Part shown: piece after piece, positions 1-12,996 of the stretch
Layout of the letters: the number at the start of each line of letters is the position of its first letter
Numbering within the stretch: position 1 is the first letter of the stretch
Assembly: GCA_964057225.1 (NCBI GenBank)
Contig: OZ059900.1
Location: forward strand, 16,073,638-16,137,637
Direction of reading: 5' to 3'
Source of the DNA: Auanema rhodensis
Lineage: Eukaryota; Nematoda; Chromadorea; Rhabditida; Rhabditidae
Length of the DNA stretch: 64,000 bases
Program-made: the position numbers and the translations under genes
Notes under the pieces: model-generated
What the model was told of the DNA's origin: nothing
The model's input: only the letters and a program-made list of their open reading frames with translations
The model's database searches: none

Positions 1-79
1 CTAGACGTTGTACGAACAATTTTGAGCTAGGTTTCATTGACATTGCATGAGTTTGAACACATGAAATCGTAAGTCAAAA

Positions 80-96
80 CCTTGTTTACAGCGAAA
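80..96 (-). promoter_or_regulatory. CENP-B-box-like 17-bp site, one per satellite A monomer
   Basis: Read on the minus strand, this site is TTTCGCTGTAAACAAGG. Against the mammalian CENP-B box consensus YTTCGTTGGAARCGGGA it matches 12 of 17 positions. Of the nine essential core positions (TTCG, A, CGGG) it keeps seven, losing the two central Gs of CGGG. It recurs every 342 bp and is nearly invariant. The exceptions I saw are the GCGAACTTT monomers (11,971 and 24,283), which change only the degenerate first position. No binding protein is shown, and a match of this quality could arise by chance in one monomer family. Confidence 0.35.
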
Positions 97-170
97 TTTC
101 CAAAAACTGGTTTTCCAGCATAATAAAACATTTCTCATGGGAAATACTGTGTTTTTGTATTTTTCTAGTG

Positions 171-213
171 TTCAGCATGTAAAATGCTTCATTTTAGTAT
201 GTAACACGCTGAA
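171..213. other. Imperfect dyad (potential hairpin or cruciform) in each satellite A monomer
   Basis: Read in the first monomer. TAAAATG (180-186), a CTT loop (187-189) and CATTTTA (190-196) form a perfect 7-bp inverted repeat. AT (177-178) and AT (199-200) can pair outside it after small bulges, and TTCAGC (171-176) pairs with GCTGAA (208-213). A competing hairpin AGCAT/ATGCT (175-179 vs about 185-189 region) overlaps it. The pattern repeats every 342 bp. In the GTGAAATG/GTGTG subtype both changes convert A-T pairs to G-T, which weakens the stem. Dyad-rich satellites forming non-B DNA are known at several eukaryotic centromeres; function here is inference. Confidence 0.75.
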
Positions 214-230
214 ATTCGTTGCATTTGACG
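214..230 (+). promoter_or_regulatory. Weaker CENP-B-box-like half-site abutting the hairpin
   Basis: ATTCGTTGCATTTGACG contains TTCGTTG, the first invariant run of the CENP-B box, plus A at position 10 and G at position 14 (9 of 17; core 6 of 9). It starts directly after the outer hairpin arm and faces the 80-96 site on the opposite strand. It recurs in each monomer. Monomer 685 changes GCATTTG to GCACTTG. Low confidence as a binding site. Confidence 0.15.
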
Positions 231-244
231 ACTCATATGAACAA

Positions 245-254
245 AAATCGATTT
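245..254. other. 10-bp perfect palindrome AAATCGATTT (ClaI) in satellite A monomer
   Basis: AAATCGATTT equals its own reverse complement and contains the ClaI site ATCGAT. It lies a few bases after CATATG (NdeI). It is repeated at 342-bp spacing with no variant seen, so it is a useful restriction marker. Possible protein binding is not supported by anything else here. Confidence 0.7.
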
Positions 255-3200
255 AATCAATATTAGCCATAAGGGGCGTGCCCTCAGAATATGCTAATTT
301 CCTTAATTTTCTAACCCTTGTTTTTTTGTCGTGAAAGTGGAACTAGACGTTGTACGAACAATTTTGAGCTAGGTTTCATTGACATTGCATGAGTTTGAAC
401 ACATGAAATCGTAAGTCAAAACCTTGTTTACAGCGAAATTTCGAAAAACTGGTTTTCCAGCATAATAAAATATTTCTCATGGGAAATACTGTGTTTTTGT
501 ATTCTTCTAGTGTTCAGCATGTGAAATGCTTCATTTTAGTGTGTAACACGCTGAAATTCGTTGCATTTGACGACTCATATGAACAAAAATCGATTTAATC
601 AATATTAGCCATAAGGGGCGTGCCCTCAGAATATGCTAATTTCCTTAATTTTCTAACCCCTGTTTTTTTGTCGTGAAAGTGGAACTAGACGTTGTACGAA
701 CAATTTTGAGCTAGGTTTCATTGACATTGCATGAGTTTGAACACATGAAATCGTAAGTCAAAACCTTGTTTACAGCGAAATTTCCAAAAACTGGTTTTCC
801 AGCATAATAAAATATTTCTCATGGGAAATACTGTGTTTTTGTATTTTTCTAGTGTTCAGCATGTAAAATGCTTCATTTTAGTATGTAACACGCTGAAATT
901 CGTTGCACTTGACGACTCATATGAACAAAAATCGATTTAATCAATATTAGCCATAAGGGGCGTGCCCTCAGAATATGCTAATTTCCTTAATTTTCTAACC
1001 CTTGTTTTTTTGTCGTGAAAGTGGAACTAGACGTTGTACAAACAATTTTGAGCTAGGTTTCATTGACATTGCATGAGTTTGAACACATGAAATCGTAAGT
1101 CAAAACCTTGTTTACAGCGAAATTTCCAAAAACTGGTTTTCCAGCATGATAAAATATTTCTCATGGGAAATACTGTGTTTTTGTATTTTTCTAGTGTTCA
1201 GCATGTAAAATGCTTCATTTTAGTATGTAACACGCTGAAATTCGTTGCATTTGACGACTCATATGAACAAAAATCGATTTAATCAATATTAGCCATAAGG
1301 GGCGTGCCCTCAGAATATGCTAATTTCCTTAATTTTCTAACCCCTGTTTTTTTGTCGTGAAAGTGGAACTAGACGTTGTACGAACAATTTTGAGCTAGGT
1401 TTCATTGACATTGCATGAGTTTGAACACATGAAATCGTAAGTCAAAACCTTGTTTACAGCGAAATTTCCACAAACTGGTTTTCCAGCATAATAAAATATT
1501 TCTCATGGGAAATACTGTGTTTTTGTATTCTTCTAGTGTTCAGCATGTAAAATGCTTCATTTTAGTATGTAACACGCTGAAATTCGTTGCATTTGACGAC
1601 TCATATGAACAAAAATCGATTTAATCAATATTAGCCATAAGGGGCGTGCCCTCAGAATATGCTAATTTCCTTAATTTTCTAACCCCTGTTTTTTTGTCGT
1701 GAAAGTGGAACTAGACGTTGTACGAACAATTTTGAGCTAGGTTTCATTGACATTGCATGAGTTTGAACACATGAAATCGTAAGTCAAAACCTTGTTTACA
1801 GCGAAATTTCCAAAAACTGGTTTTCCAGCATAATAAAATATTTATCATGGAAAATACTGTGTTTTTGTATTTTTCTAGTGTTCAGCATGTAAAATGCTTC
1901 ATTTTAGTATGTAACACGCTGAAATTCGTTGCATTTGACGACTCATATGAACAAAAATCGATTTAATCAATATTAGCCATAAGGGGCGTGCCCTCAGAAT
2001 ATGCTAATTTCCTTAATTTTCTAACCCTTGTTTTTTTGTCGTGAAAGTGGAACTAGACGTTGTACGAACAATTTTGAGCTAGGTTTCATTGACATTGCAT
2101 GAGTTTGAACACATGAAATCGTAAGTCAAAACCTTGTTTACAGCGAAATTTCGAAAAACTGGTTTTCCAGCATAATAAAATATTTCTCATGGGAAATACT
2201 GTGTTTTTGTATTCTTCTAGTGTTCAGCATGTGAAATGCTTCATTTTAGTGTGTAACACGCTGAAATTCGTTGCATTTGACGACTCATATGAACAAAAAT
2301 CGATTTAATCAATATTAGCCATAAGGGGCGTGCCCTCAGAATATGCTAATTTCCTTAATTTTCTAACCCCTGTTTTTTTGTCGTGAAAGTGGAACTAGAC
2401 GTTGTACAAACAATTTTGAGCTAGGTTTCATTGACATTGCATGAGTTTGAACACATGAAATCGTAAGTCAAAACCTTGTTTACAGCGAAATTTCCAAAAA
2501 CTGGTTTTCCAGCATAATAAAATATTTCTCATGGGAAATACTGTGTTTTTGTATTTTTCTAGTGTTCAGCATGTAAAATGCTTCATTTTAGTATGTAACA
2601 CGCTGAAATTCGTTGCATTTGACGACTCATATGAACAAAAATCGATTTAATCAATATTAGCCATAAGGGGCGTGCCCTCAGAATATGCTAATTTCCTTAA
2701 TTTTCTAACCCTTGTTTTTTTGTCGTGAAAGTGGAACTAGACGTTGTACAAACAATTTTGAGCTAGGTTTCATTGACATTGCATGAGTTTGAACACATGA
2801 AATCGTAAGTCAAAACCTTGTTTACAGCGAAATTTCCAAAAACTGGTTTTCCAGCATGATAAAATATTTCTCATGGGAAATACTGTGTTTTTGTATTTTT
2901 CTAGTGTTCAGCATGTAAAATGCTTCATTTTAGTATGTAACACGCTGAAATTCGTTGCATTTGACGACTCATATGAACAAAAATCGATTTAATCAATATT
3001 AGCCATAAGGGGCGTGCCCTCAGAATATGCTAATTTCCTTAATTTTCTAACCCCTGTTTTTTTGTCGTGAAAGTGGAACTAGACGTTGTACGAACAATTT
3101 TGAGCTAGGTTTCATTGACATTGCATGAGTTTGAACACATGAAATCGTAAGTCAAAACCTTGTTTACAGCGAAATTTCCACAAACTGGTTTTCCAGCATA

Positions 3201-5741
3201 ATAAAATATTTCTCATGGGAAATACTGTGTTTTTGTATTCTTCTAGTGTTCAGCATGTGAAATGCTTCATTTTAGTGTGTAACACGCTGAAATTCGTTGC
3301 ATTTGACGACTCATATGAACAAAAATCGATTTAATCAATATTAGCCATAAGGGGCGTGCCCTCAGAATATGCTAATTTCCTTAATTTTCTAACCCCCGTT
3401 TTTTTGTCGTGAAAGTGGAACTAGACGTTGTACGAACAATTTTGAGCTAGGTTTCATTGACATTGCATGAGTTTGAACACATGAAATCGTAAGTCAAAAC
3501 CTTGTTTACAGCGAAATTTCCAAAAACTGGTTTTCCAGCATGATAAAATATTTCTCATGGGAAATACTGTGTTTTTGTATTCTTCTAGTGTTCAGCATGT
3601 GAAATGCTTCATTTTAGTGTGTAACACGCTGAAATTCGTTGCATTTGACGACTCATATGAACAAAAATCGATTTAATCAATATTAGCCATAAGGGGCGTG
3701 CCCTCAGAATATGCTAATTTCCTTAATTTTCTAACCCCTGTTTTTTTGTCGTGAAAGTGGAACTAGACGTTGTACAAACAATTTTGAGCTAGGTTTCATT
3801 GACATTGCATGAGTTTGAACACATGAAATCGTAAGTCAAAACCTTGTTTACAGCGAAATTTCTAAAAACTGGTTTTCCAGCATAATAAAATATTTCTCAT
3901 GGGAAATACTGTGTTTTTGTATTCTTCTAGTGTTCAGCATGTGAAATGCTTCATTTTAGTGTGTAACACGCTGAAATTCGTTGCATTTGACGACTCATAT
4001 GAACAAAAATCGATTTAATCAATATTAGCCATAAGGGGCGTGCCCTCAGAATATGCTAATTTCCTTAATTTTCTAACCCCTGTTTTTTTGTCGTGAAAGT
4101 GGAACTAGACGTTGTACAAACAATTTTGAGCTAGGTTTCATTGACATTGCATGAGTTTGAACACATGAAATCGTAAGTCAAAACCTTGTTTACAGCGAAA
4201 TTTCCAAAAACTGGTTTTCCAGCATAATAAAATATTTCTCATGGGAAATACTGTGTTTTTGTATTTTTCTAGTGTTCAGCATGTAAAATGCTTCATTTTA
4301 GTATGTAACACGCTGAAATTCGTTGCATTTGACGACTCATATGAACAAAAATCGATTTAATCAATATTAGCCATAAGGGGCGTGCCCTCAGAATATGCTA
4401 ATTTCCTTAATTTTCTAACCCTTGTTTTTTTGTCGTGAAAGTGGAACTAGACGTTGTACAAACAATTTTGAGCTAGGTTTCATTGACATTGCATGAGTTT
4501 GAACACATGAAATCGTAAGTCAAAACCTTGTTTACAGCGAAATTTCCAAAAACTGGTTTTCCAGCATGATAAAATATTTCTCATGGGAAATACTGTGTTT
4601 TTGTATTTTTCTAGTGTTCAGCATGTAAAATGCTTCATTTTAGTATGTAACACGCTGAAATTCGTTGCATTTGACGACTCATATGAACAAAAATCGATTT
4701 AATCAATATTAGCCATAAGGGGCGTGCCCTCAGAATATGCTAATTTCCTTAATTTTCTAACCCCTGTTTTTTTGTCGTGAAAGTGGAACTAGACGTTGTA
4801 CGAACAATTTTGAGCTAGGTTTCATTGACATTGCATGAGTTTGAACACATGAAATCGTAAGTCAAAACCTTGTTTACAGCGAAATTTCCAAAAACTGGTT
4901 TTCCAGCATAATAAAATATTTCTCATGGGAAATACTGTGTTTTTGTATTTTTCTAGTGTTCAGCATGTAAAATGCTTCATTTTAGTATGTAACACGCTGA
5001 AATTCGTTGCATTTGACGACTCATATGAACAAAAATCGATTTAATCAATATTAGCCATAAGGGGCGTGCCCTCAGAATATGCTAATTTCCTTAATTTTCT
5101 AACCCCTGTTTTTTTGTCGTGAAAGTGGAACTAGACGTTGTACGAACAATTTTGAGCTAGGTTTCATTGACATTGCATGAGTTTGAACACATGAAATCGT
5201 AAGTCAAAACCTTGTTTACAGCGAAATTTCCAAAAACTGGTTTTCCAGCATAATAAAATATTTCTCATGGGAAATACTGTGTTTTTGTATTTTTCTAGTG
5301 TTCAGCATGTAAAATGCTTCATTTTAGTATGTAACACGCTGAAATTCGTTGCATTTGACGACTCATATGAACAAAAATCGATTTAATCAATATTAGCCAT
5401 AAGGGGCGTGCCCTCAGAATATGCTAATTTCCTTAATTTTCTAACCCCTGTTTTTTTGTCGTGAAAGTGGAACTAGACGTTGTACGAACAATTTTGAGCT
5501 AGGTTTCATTGACATTGCATGAGTTTGAACACATGAAATCGTAAGTCAAAACCTTGTTTACAGCGAAATTTCCAAAAACTGGTTTTCCAGCATAATAAAA
5601 TATTTCTCATGGGGAATACTGTGTTTTTGTATTTTTCTAGTGTTCAGCATGTAAAATGCTTCATTTTAGTATGTAACACGCTGAAATTCGTTGCATTTGA
5701 CGACTCATATGAACAAAAATCGATTTAATCAATATTAGCCA

Positions 5742-5758
5742 TGAGGGGCGTGCCCTCA
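5742..5758. other. GC-rich hairpin variant TGAGGG/CCCTCA in a satellite A subtype
   Basis: The only GC-rich part of the monomer reads AAGGGGCGTGCCCTCA. In most copies AGGG/CCCT gives a 4-bp stem. In the CCATGAGG subtype the A to G change makes TGAGGG (5,742-5,747), loop GCGTG and CCCTCA (5,753-5,758), a perfect 6-bp stem. This subtype also occurs in monomers starting at 6,157, 7,525 and 10,603 and in their copies at +12,312. Confidence 0.6.
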
Positions 5759-7524
5759 GAATATGCTAATTTCCTTAATTTTCTAACCCCTGTTTTTTTG
5801 TCGTGAAAGTGGAACTAGACGTTGTACGAACAATTTTGAGCTAGGTTTCATTGACATTGCATGAGTTTGAACACATGAAATCGTAAGTCAAAACCTTGTT
5901 TACAGCGAAATTTCCAAAAACTGGTTTTCCAGCATAATAAAATATTTCTCATGGGAAATACTGTGTTTTTGTATTTTTCTAGTGTTCAGCATGTAAAATG
6001 CTTCATTTTAGTTTGTAACACGCTGAAATTCGTTGCATTTGACGACTCATATGAACAAAAATCGATTTAATCAATATTAGCCATAAGGGGCGTGCCCTCA
6101 GAATATGCTAATTTCCTTAATTTTCTAACCCCTGTTTTTTTGTCGTGAAAGTGGAACTAGACGTTGTACGAACAATTTTGAGCTAGGTTTCATTGACATT
6201 GCATGAGTTTGAACACATGAAATCGTAAGTCAAAACCTTGTTTACAGCGAAATTTCCAAAAACTGGTTTTCCAGCATAATAAAATATTTCTCATGGGGAA
6301 TACTGTGTTTTTGTATTTTTCTAGTGTTCAGCATGTAAAATGCTTCATTTTAGTATGTAACACGCTGAAATTCGTTGCATTTGACGACTCATATGAACAA
6401 AAATCGATTTAATCAATATTAGCCATGAGGGGCGTGCCCTCAGAATATGCTAATTTCCTTAATTTTCTAACCCCTGTTTTTTTGTCGTGAAAGTGGAACT
6501 AGACGTTGTACGAACAATTTTGAGCTAGGTTTCATTGACATTGCATGAGTTTGAACACATGAAATCGTAAGTCAAAACCTTGTTTACAGCGAAATTTCCA
6601 AAAACTGGTTTTCCAGCATAATAAAATATTTCTCATGGGAAACACTGTGTTTTTGTATTTTTCTAGTGTTCAGCATGTAAAATGCTTCATTTTAGTTTGT
6701 AACACGCTGAAATTCGTTGCATTTGACGACTCATATGAACAAAAATCGATTTAATCAATATTAGCCATAAGGGGCGTGCCCTCAGAATATGCTAATTTCC
6801 TTAATTTTCTAACCCCTGTTTTTTTGTCGTGAAAGTGGAACTAGACGTTGTACGAACAATTTTGAGCTAGGTTTCATTGACATTGCATGAGTTTGAACAC
6901 ATGAAATCGTAAGTCAAAACCTTGTTTACAGCGAAATTTCCAAAAACTGGTTTTCCAGCATAATAAAATATTTCTCATGGGAAATACTGTGTTTTTGTAT
7001 TTTTCTAGTGTTCAGCATGTAAAATGCTTCATTTTAGTATGTAACACGCTGAAATTCGTTGCATTTGACGACTCATATGAACAAAAATCGATTTAATCAA
7101 TATTAGCCATAAGGGGCGTGCCCTCAGAATATGCTAATTTCCTTAATTTTCTAACCCCTGTTTTTTTGTTGTGAAAGTGGAACTAGACGTTGTACGAACA
7201 ATTTTGAGCTAGGTTTCATTGACATTGCATGAGTTTGAACACATGAAATCGTAAGTCAAAACCTTGTTTACAGCGAAATTTCCAAAAACTGGTTTTCCAG
7301 CATAATAAAATATTTCTCATGGGAAATACTGTGTTTTTGTATTTTTCTAGTGTTCAGCATGTAAAATGCTTCATTTTAGTATGTAACACGCTGAAATTCG
7401 TTGCATTTGACGACTCATATGAACAAAAATCGATTTAATCAATATTAGCCATAAGGGGCGTGCCCTCAGAATATGCTAATTTCCTTAATTTTCTAACCCC
7501 TGTTTTTTTGTCGTGAAAGTGGAA

Positions 7525-10500
7525 CTAGACGTTGTACGAACAATTTTGAGCTAGGTTTCATTGACATTGCATGAGTTTGAACACATGAAATCGTAAGTCA
7601 AAACCTTGTTTACAGCGAAATTTCCAAAAACTGGTTTTCCAGCATAATAAAATATTTCTCATGGGGAATACTGTGTTTTTGTATTTTTCTAGTGTTCAGC
7701 ATGTAAAATGCTTCATTTTAGTATGTAACACGCTGAAATTCGTTGCATTTGACGACTCATATGAACAAAAATCGATTTAATCAATATTAGCCATGAGGGG
7801 CGTGCCCTCAGAATATGCTAATTTCCTTAATTTTCTAACCCCTGTTTTTTTGTCGTGAAAGTGGAACTAGACGTTGTACGAACAATTTTGAGCTAGGTTT
7901 CATTGACATTGCATGAGTTTGAACACATGAAATCGTAAGTCAAAACCTTGTTTACAGCGAAATTTCCAAAAACTGGTTTTCCAGCATAATAAAATATTTC
8001 TCATGGGAAACACTGTGTTTTTGTATTTTTCTAGTGTTCAGCATGTAAAATGCTTCATTTTAGTTTGTAACACGCTGAAATTCGTTGCATTTGACGACTC
8101 ATATGAACAAAAATCGATTTAATCAATATTAGCCATAAGGGGCGTGCCCTCAGAATATGCTAATTTCCTTAATTTTCTAACCCCTGTTTTTTTGTCGTGA
8201 AAGTGGAACTAGACGTTGTACGAACAATTTTGAGCTAGGTTTCATTGACATTGCATGAGTTTGAACACATGAAATCGTAAGTCAAAACCTTGTTTACAGC
8301 GAAATTTCCAAAAACTGGTTTTCCAGCATAATAAAATATTTCTCATTTGAAATACTGTGTTTTTGTATTTTTCTAGTGTTCAGCATGTAAAATGCTTCAT
8401 TTTAGTATGTAACACGCTGAAATTCGTTGCATTTGACGACTCATATGAACAAAAATCGATTTAATCAATATTAGCCATAAGGGGCGTGCCCTCAGAATAT
8501 GCTAATTTCCTTAATTTTCTAACCCCTGTTTTTTTGTCGTGAAAGTGGAACTAGACGTTGTACGAACAATTTTGAGCTAGGTTTCATTGACATTGCATGA
8601 GTTTGAACACATGAAATCGTAAGTCAAAACCTTGTTTACAGCGAAATTTCCAAAAACTGGTTTTCCAGCATAATAAAATATTTCTCATGGGAAATACTGT
8701 GTTTTTGTATTTTTCTAGTGTTCAGCATGTAAAATGCTTCATTTTAGTATGTAACACGCTGAAATTCGTTGCATTTGACGACTCATATGAACAAAAATCG
8801 ATTTAATCAATATTAGCCATAAGGGGCGTGCCCTCAGAATATGCTAATTTCCTTAATTTTCTAACCCCTGTTTTTTTGTCGTGAAAGTGGAACTAGACGT
8901 TGTACGAACATTTTTGAGCTAGGTTTCATTGACATTGCATGAGTTTGAACACATGAAATCGTAAGTCAAAACCTTGTTTACAGCGAAATTTCCAAAAACT
9001 GGTTTTCCAGCATAATAAAATATTTCTCATGGGGAATACTGTGTTTTTGTATTTTTCTAGTGTTCAGCATGTAAAATGCTTCATTTTAGTTTGTAACACG
9101 CTGAAATTCGTTGCATTTGACGACTCATATGAACAAAAATCGATTTAATCAATATTAGCCATAAGGGGCGTGCCCTCAGAATATGCTAATTTCCTTAATT
9201 TTCTAACCCCTGTTTTTTTGTCGTGAAAGTGGAACTAGACGTTGTACGAACAATTTTGAGCTAGGTTTCATTGACATTGCATGAGTTTGAACACATGAAA
9301 TCGTAAGTCAAAACCTTGTTTACAGCGAAATTTCCAAAAACTGGTTTTCCAGCATAATAAAATATTTCTCATTTGAAATACTGTGTTTTTGTATTTTTCT
9401 AGTGTTCAGCATGTAAAATGCTTCATTTTAGTATGTAACACGCTGAAATTCGTTGCATTTGACGACTCATATGAACAAAAATCGATTTAATCAATATTAG
9501 CCATAAGGGGCGTGCCCTCAGAATATGCTAATTTCCTTAATTTTCTAACCCCTGTTTTTTTGTCGTGAAAGTGGAACTAGACGTTGTACGAACAATTTTG
9601 AGCTAGGTTTCATTGACATTGCATGAGTTTGAACACATGAAATCGTAAGTCAAAACCTTGTTTACAGCGAAATTTCCAAAAACTGGTTTTCCAGCATAAT
9701 AAAATATTTCTCATGGGAAATACTGTGTTTTTGTATTTTTCTAGTGTTCAGCATGTAAAATGCTTCATTTTAGTATGTAACACGCTGAAATTCGTTGCAT
9801 TTGACGACTCATATGAACAAAAATCGATTTAATCAATATTAGCCATAAGGGGCGTGCCCTCAGAATATGCTAATTTCCTTAATTTTCTAACCCCTGTTTT
9901 TTTGTCGTGAAAGTGGAACTAGACGTTGTACGAACAATTTTGAGCTAGGTTTCATTGACATTGCATGAGTTTGAACACATGAAATCGTAAGTCAAAACCT
10001 TGTTTACAGCGAAATTTCCAAAAACTGGTTTTCCAGCATAATAAAATATTTCTCATGGGAAATACTGTGTTTTTGTATTTTTCTAGTGTTCAGCATGTAA
10101 AATGCTTCATTTTAGTATGTAACACGCTGAAATTCGTTGCATTTGACGACTCATATGAACAAAAATCGATTTAATCAATATTAGCCATAAGGGGCGTGCC
10201 CTCAGAATATGCTAATTTCCTTAATTTTCTAACCCCTGTTTTTTTGTCGTGAAAGTGGAACTAGACGTTGTACGAACAATTTTGAGCTAGGTTTCATTGA
10301 CATTGCATGAGTTTGAACACATGAAATCGTAAGTCAAAACCTTGTTTACAGCGAAATTTCCAAAAACTGGTTTTCCAGCATAATAAAATATTTCTCATGG
10401 GGAATACTGTGTTTTTGTATTTTTCTAGTGTTCAGCATGTAAAATGCTTCATTTTAGTATGTAACACGCTGAAATTCGTTGCATTTGACGACTCATATGA

Positions 10501-12996
10501 ACAAAAATCGATTTAATCAATATTAGCCATAAGGGGCGTGCCCTCAGAATATGCTAATTTCCTTAATTTTCTAACCCCTGTTTTTTTGTCGTGAAAGTGG
10601 AACTAGACGTTGTACGAACAATTTTGAGCTAGGTTTCATTGACATTGCATGAGTTTGAACACATGAAATCGTAAGTCAAAACCTTGTTTACAGCGAAATT
10701 TCCAAAAACTGGTTTTCCAGCATAATAAAATATTTCTCATGGGAAATACTGTGTTTTTGTATTTTTCTAGTGTTCAGCATGTAAAATGCTTCATTTTAGT
10801 ATGTAACACGCTGAAATTCGTTGCATTTGACGACTCATATGAACAAAAATCGATTTAATCAATATTAGCCATGAGGGGCGTGCCCTCAGAATATGCTAAT
10901 TTCCTTAATTTTCTAACCCCTGTTTTTTTGTCGTGAAAGTGGAACTAGACGTTGTACGAACAATTTTGAGCTAGGTTTCATTGACATTGCATGAGTTTGA
11001 ACACATGAAATCGTAAGTCAAAACCTTGTTTACAGCGAAATTTCCAAAAACTGGTTTTCCAGCATAATAAAATATTTCTCATTTGAAATACTGTGTTTTT
11101 GTATTTTTCTAGTGTTCAGCATGTAAAATGCTTCATTTTAGTATGTAACACGCTGAAATTCGTTGCATTTGACGACTCATATGAACAAAAATCGATTTAA
11201 TCAATATTAGCCATAAGGGGCGTGCCCTCAGAATATGCTAATTTCCTTAATTTTCTAACCCCTGTTTTTTTGTCGTGAAAGTGGAACTAGACGTTGTACG
11301 AACAATTTTGAGCTAGGTTTCATTGACATTGCATGAGTTTGAACACATGAAATCGTAAGTCAAAACCTTGTTTACAGCGAAATTTCCAAAAACTGGTTTT
11401 CCAGCATAATAAAATATTTCTCATGGGAAATACTGTGTTTTTGTATTTTTCTAGTGTTCAGCATGTAAAATGCTTCATTTTAGTATGTAACACGCTGAAA
11501 TTCGTTGCATTTGACGACTCATATGAACAAAAATCGATTTAATCAATATTAGCCATAAGGGGCGTGCCCTCAGAATATGCTAATTTCCTTAATTTTCTAA
11601 CCCCTGTTTTTTTGTCGTGAAAGTGGAACTAGACGTTGTACGAACAATTTTGAGCTAGGTTTCATTGACATTGCATGAGTTTGAACACATGAAATCGTAA
11701 GTCAAAACCTTGTTTACAGCGAAATTTCCAAAAACTGGTTTTCCAGCATAATAAAATATTTCTCATGGGGAATACTGTGTTTTTGTATTTTTCTAGTGTT
11801 CAGCATGTAAAATGCTTCATTTTAGTTTGTAACACGCTGAAATTCGTTGCATTTGACGACTCATATGAACAAAAATCGATTTAATCAATATTAGCCATAA
11901 GGGGCGTGCCCTCAGAATATGCTAATTTCCTTAATTTTCTAACACCTGTTTTTTTGTCGTGAAAGTGGAACTAGACGTTGTACGAACAATTTTGAGCTAG
12001 GTTTCATTGACATTGCATGAGTTTGAACACATGAAATCGTAAGTCAAAACCTTGTTTACAGCGAACTTTCCAAAAACTGGTTTTCCAGCATAATAAAATA
12101 TTTCTCATTTGAAATACTGTGTTTTTGTATTTTTCTAGTGTTCAGCATGTAAAATGCTTCATTTTAGTATGTAACACGCTGAAATTCGTTGCATTTGACG
12201 ACTCATATGAACAAAAATCGATTTAATCAATATTAGCCATAAGGGGCGTGCCCTCAGAATATGCTAATTTCCTTAATTTTCTAACCCCTGTTTTTTTGTC
12301 GTGAAAGTGGAACTAGACGTTGTACGAACAATTTTGAGCTAGGTTTCATTGACATTGCATGAGTTTGAACACATGAAATCGTAAGTCAAAACCTTGTTTA
12401 CAGCGAAATTTCCAAAAACTGGTTTTCCAGCATAATAAAATATTTCTCATGGGAAATACTGTGTTTTTGTATTTTTCTAGTGTTCAGCATGTAAAATGCT
12501 TCATTTTAGTATGTAACACGCTGAAATTCGTTGCATTTGACGACTCATATGAACAAAAATCGATTTAATCAATATTAGCCATAAGGGGCGTGCCCTCAGA
12601 ATATGCTAATTTCCTTAATTTTCTAACCCCTGTTTTTTTGTCGTGAAAGTGGAACTAGACGTTGTACGAACAATTTTGAGCTAGGTTTCATTGACATTGC
12701 ATGAGTTTGAACACATGAAATCGTAAGTCAAAACCTTGTTTACAGCGAAATTTCCAAAAACTGGTTTTCCAGCATAATAAAATATTTCTCATGGGGAATA
12801 CTGTGTTTTTGTATTTTTCTAGTGTTCAGCATGTAAAATGCTTCATTTTAGTATGTAACACGCTGAAATTCGTTGCATTTGACGACTCATATGAACAAAA
12901 ATCGATTTAATCAATATTAGTCATAAGGGGCGTGCCCTCAGAATATGCTAATTTCCTTAATTTTCTAACCCCTGTTTTTTTGTCGTGAAAGTGGAA
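7525..12996 (+). repeat. Degenerate tetramer HOR in satellite A (about 1,368-bp spacing)
   Basis: Monomers with GGGGAATACT start at 7,525, 8,893, 10,261 and 11,629, exactly four monomers (1,368 bp) apart. The next is at 12,655, only three monomers later. Monomers with CATTTGAAATAC start at 8,209, 9,235, 10,945 and 11,971 and keep a similar but looser rhythm. Secondary markers (CCATGAGG, GTTTGTAAC, GGGAAACAC) are shuffled between units, so the tetramer is decaying or being reshuffled by gene conversion. The same pattern recurs in copy 2 at +12,312. Confidence 0.6.

Larger units (their letters stand above)
1..4788 (+). repeat. Satellite A pentamer HOR domain (1,710-bp unit)
   Basis: Monomers 1-5 (1-1,710) and 6-10 (1,711-3,420) follow the same order of subtypes. 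The order is: a copy ending AACCCTTG; a copy with TTTCGAAAAAC, ATTCTTCTAG, GTGAAATG and GTGTGTAAC; another AACCCTTG copy; a GTACAAAC plus CATGATAA copy; and a CCACAAACTGG copy. Monomers 12-14 (3,763-4,788) repeat the second to fourth types. Monomer 11 (3,421-3,762) does not fit the first type, so the third unit is degenerate. Monomer 5 (1,369-1,710) has ATTCTTCTAG but GTAAAATG and GTATG, so it looks like a recombinant between subtypes. This domain carries more variants than the homogenised blocks that follow, which suggests it is older. Confidence 0.85.

Noticed and set aside
214-230. A true CENP-B box at ATTCGTTGCATTTGACG
   Set aside because: Only 9 of 17 positions fit and CGGG is replaced by TGAC. 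It is kept as a weak half-site only.
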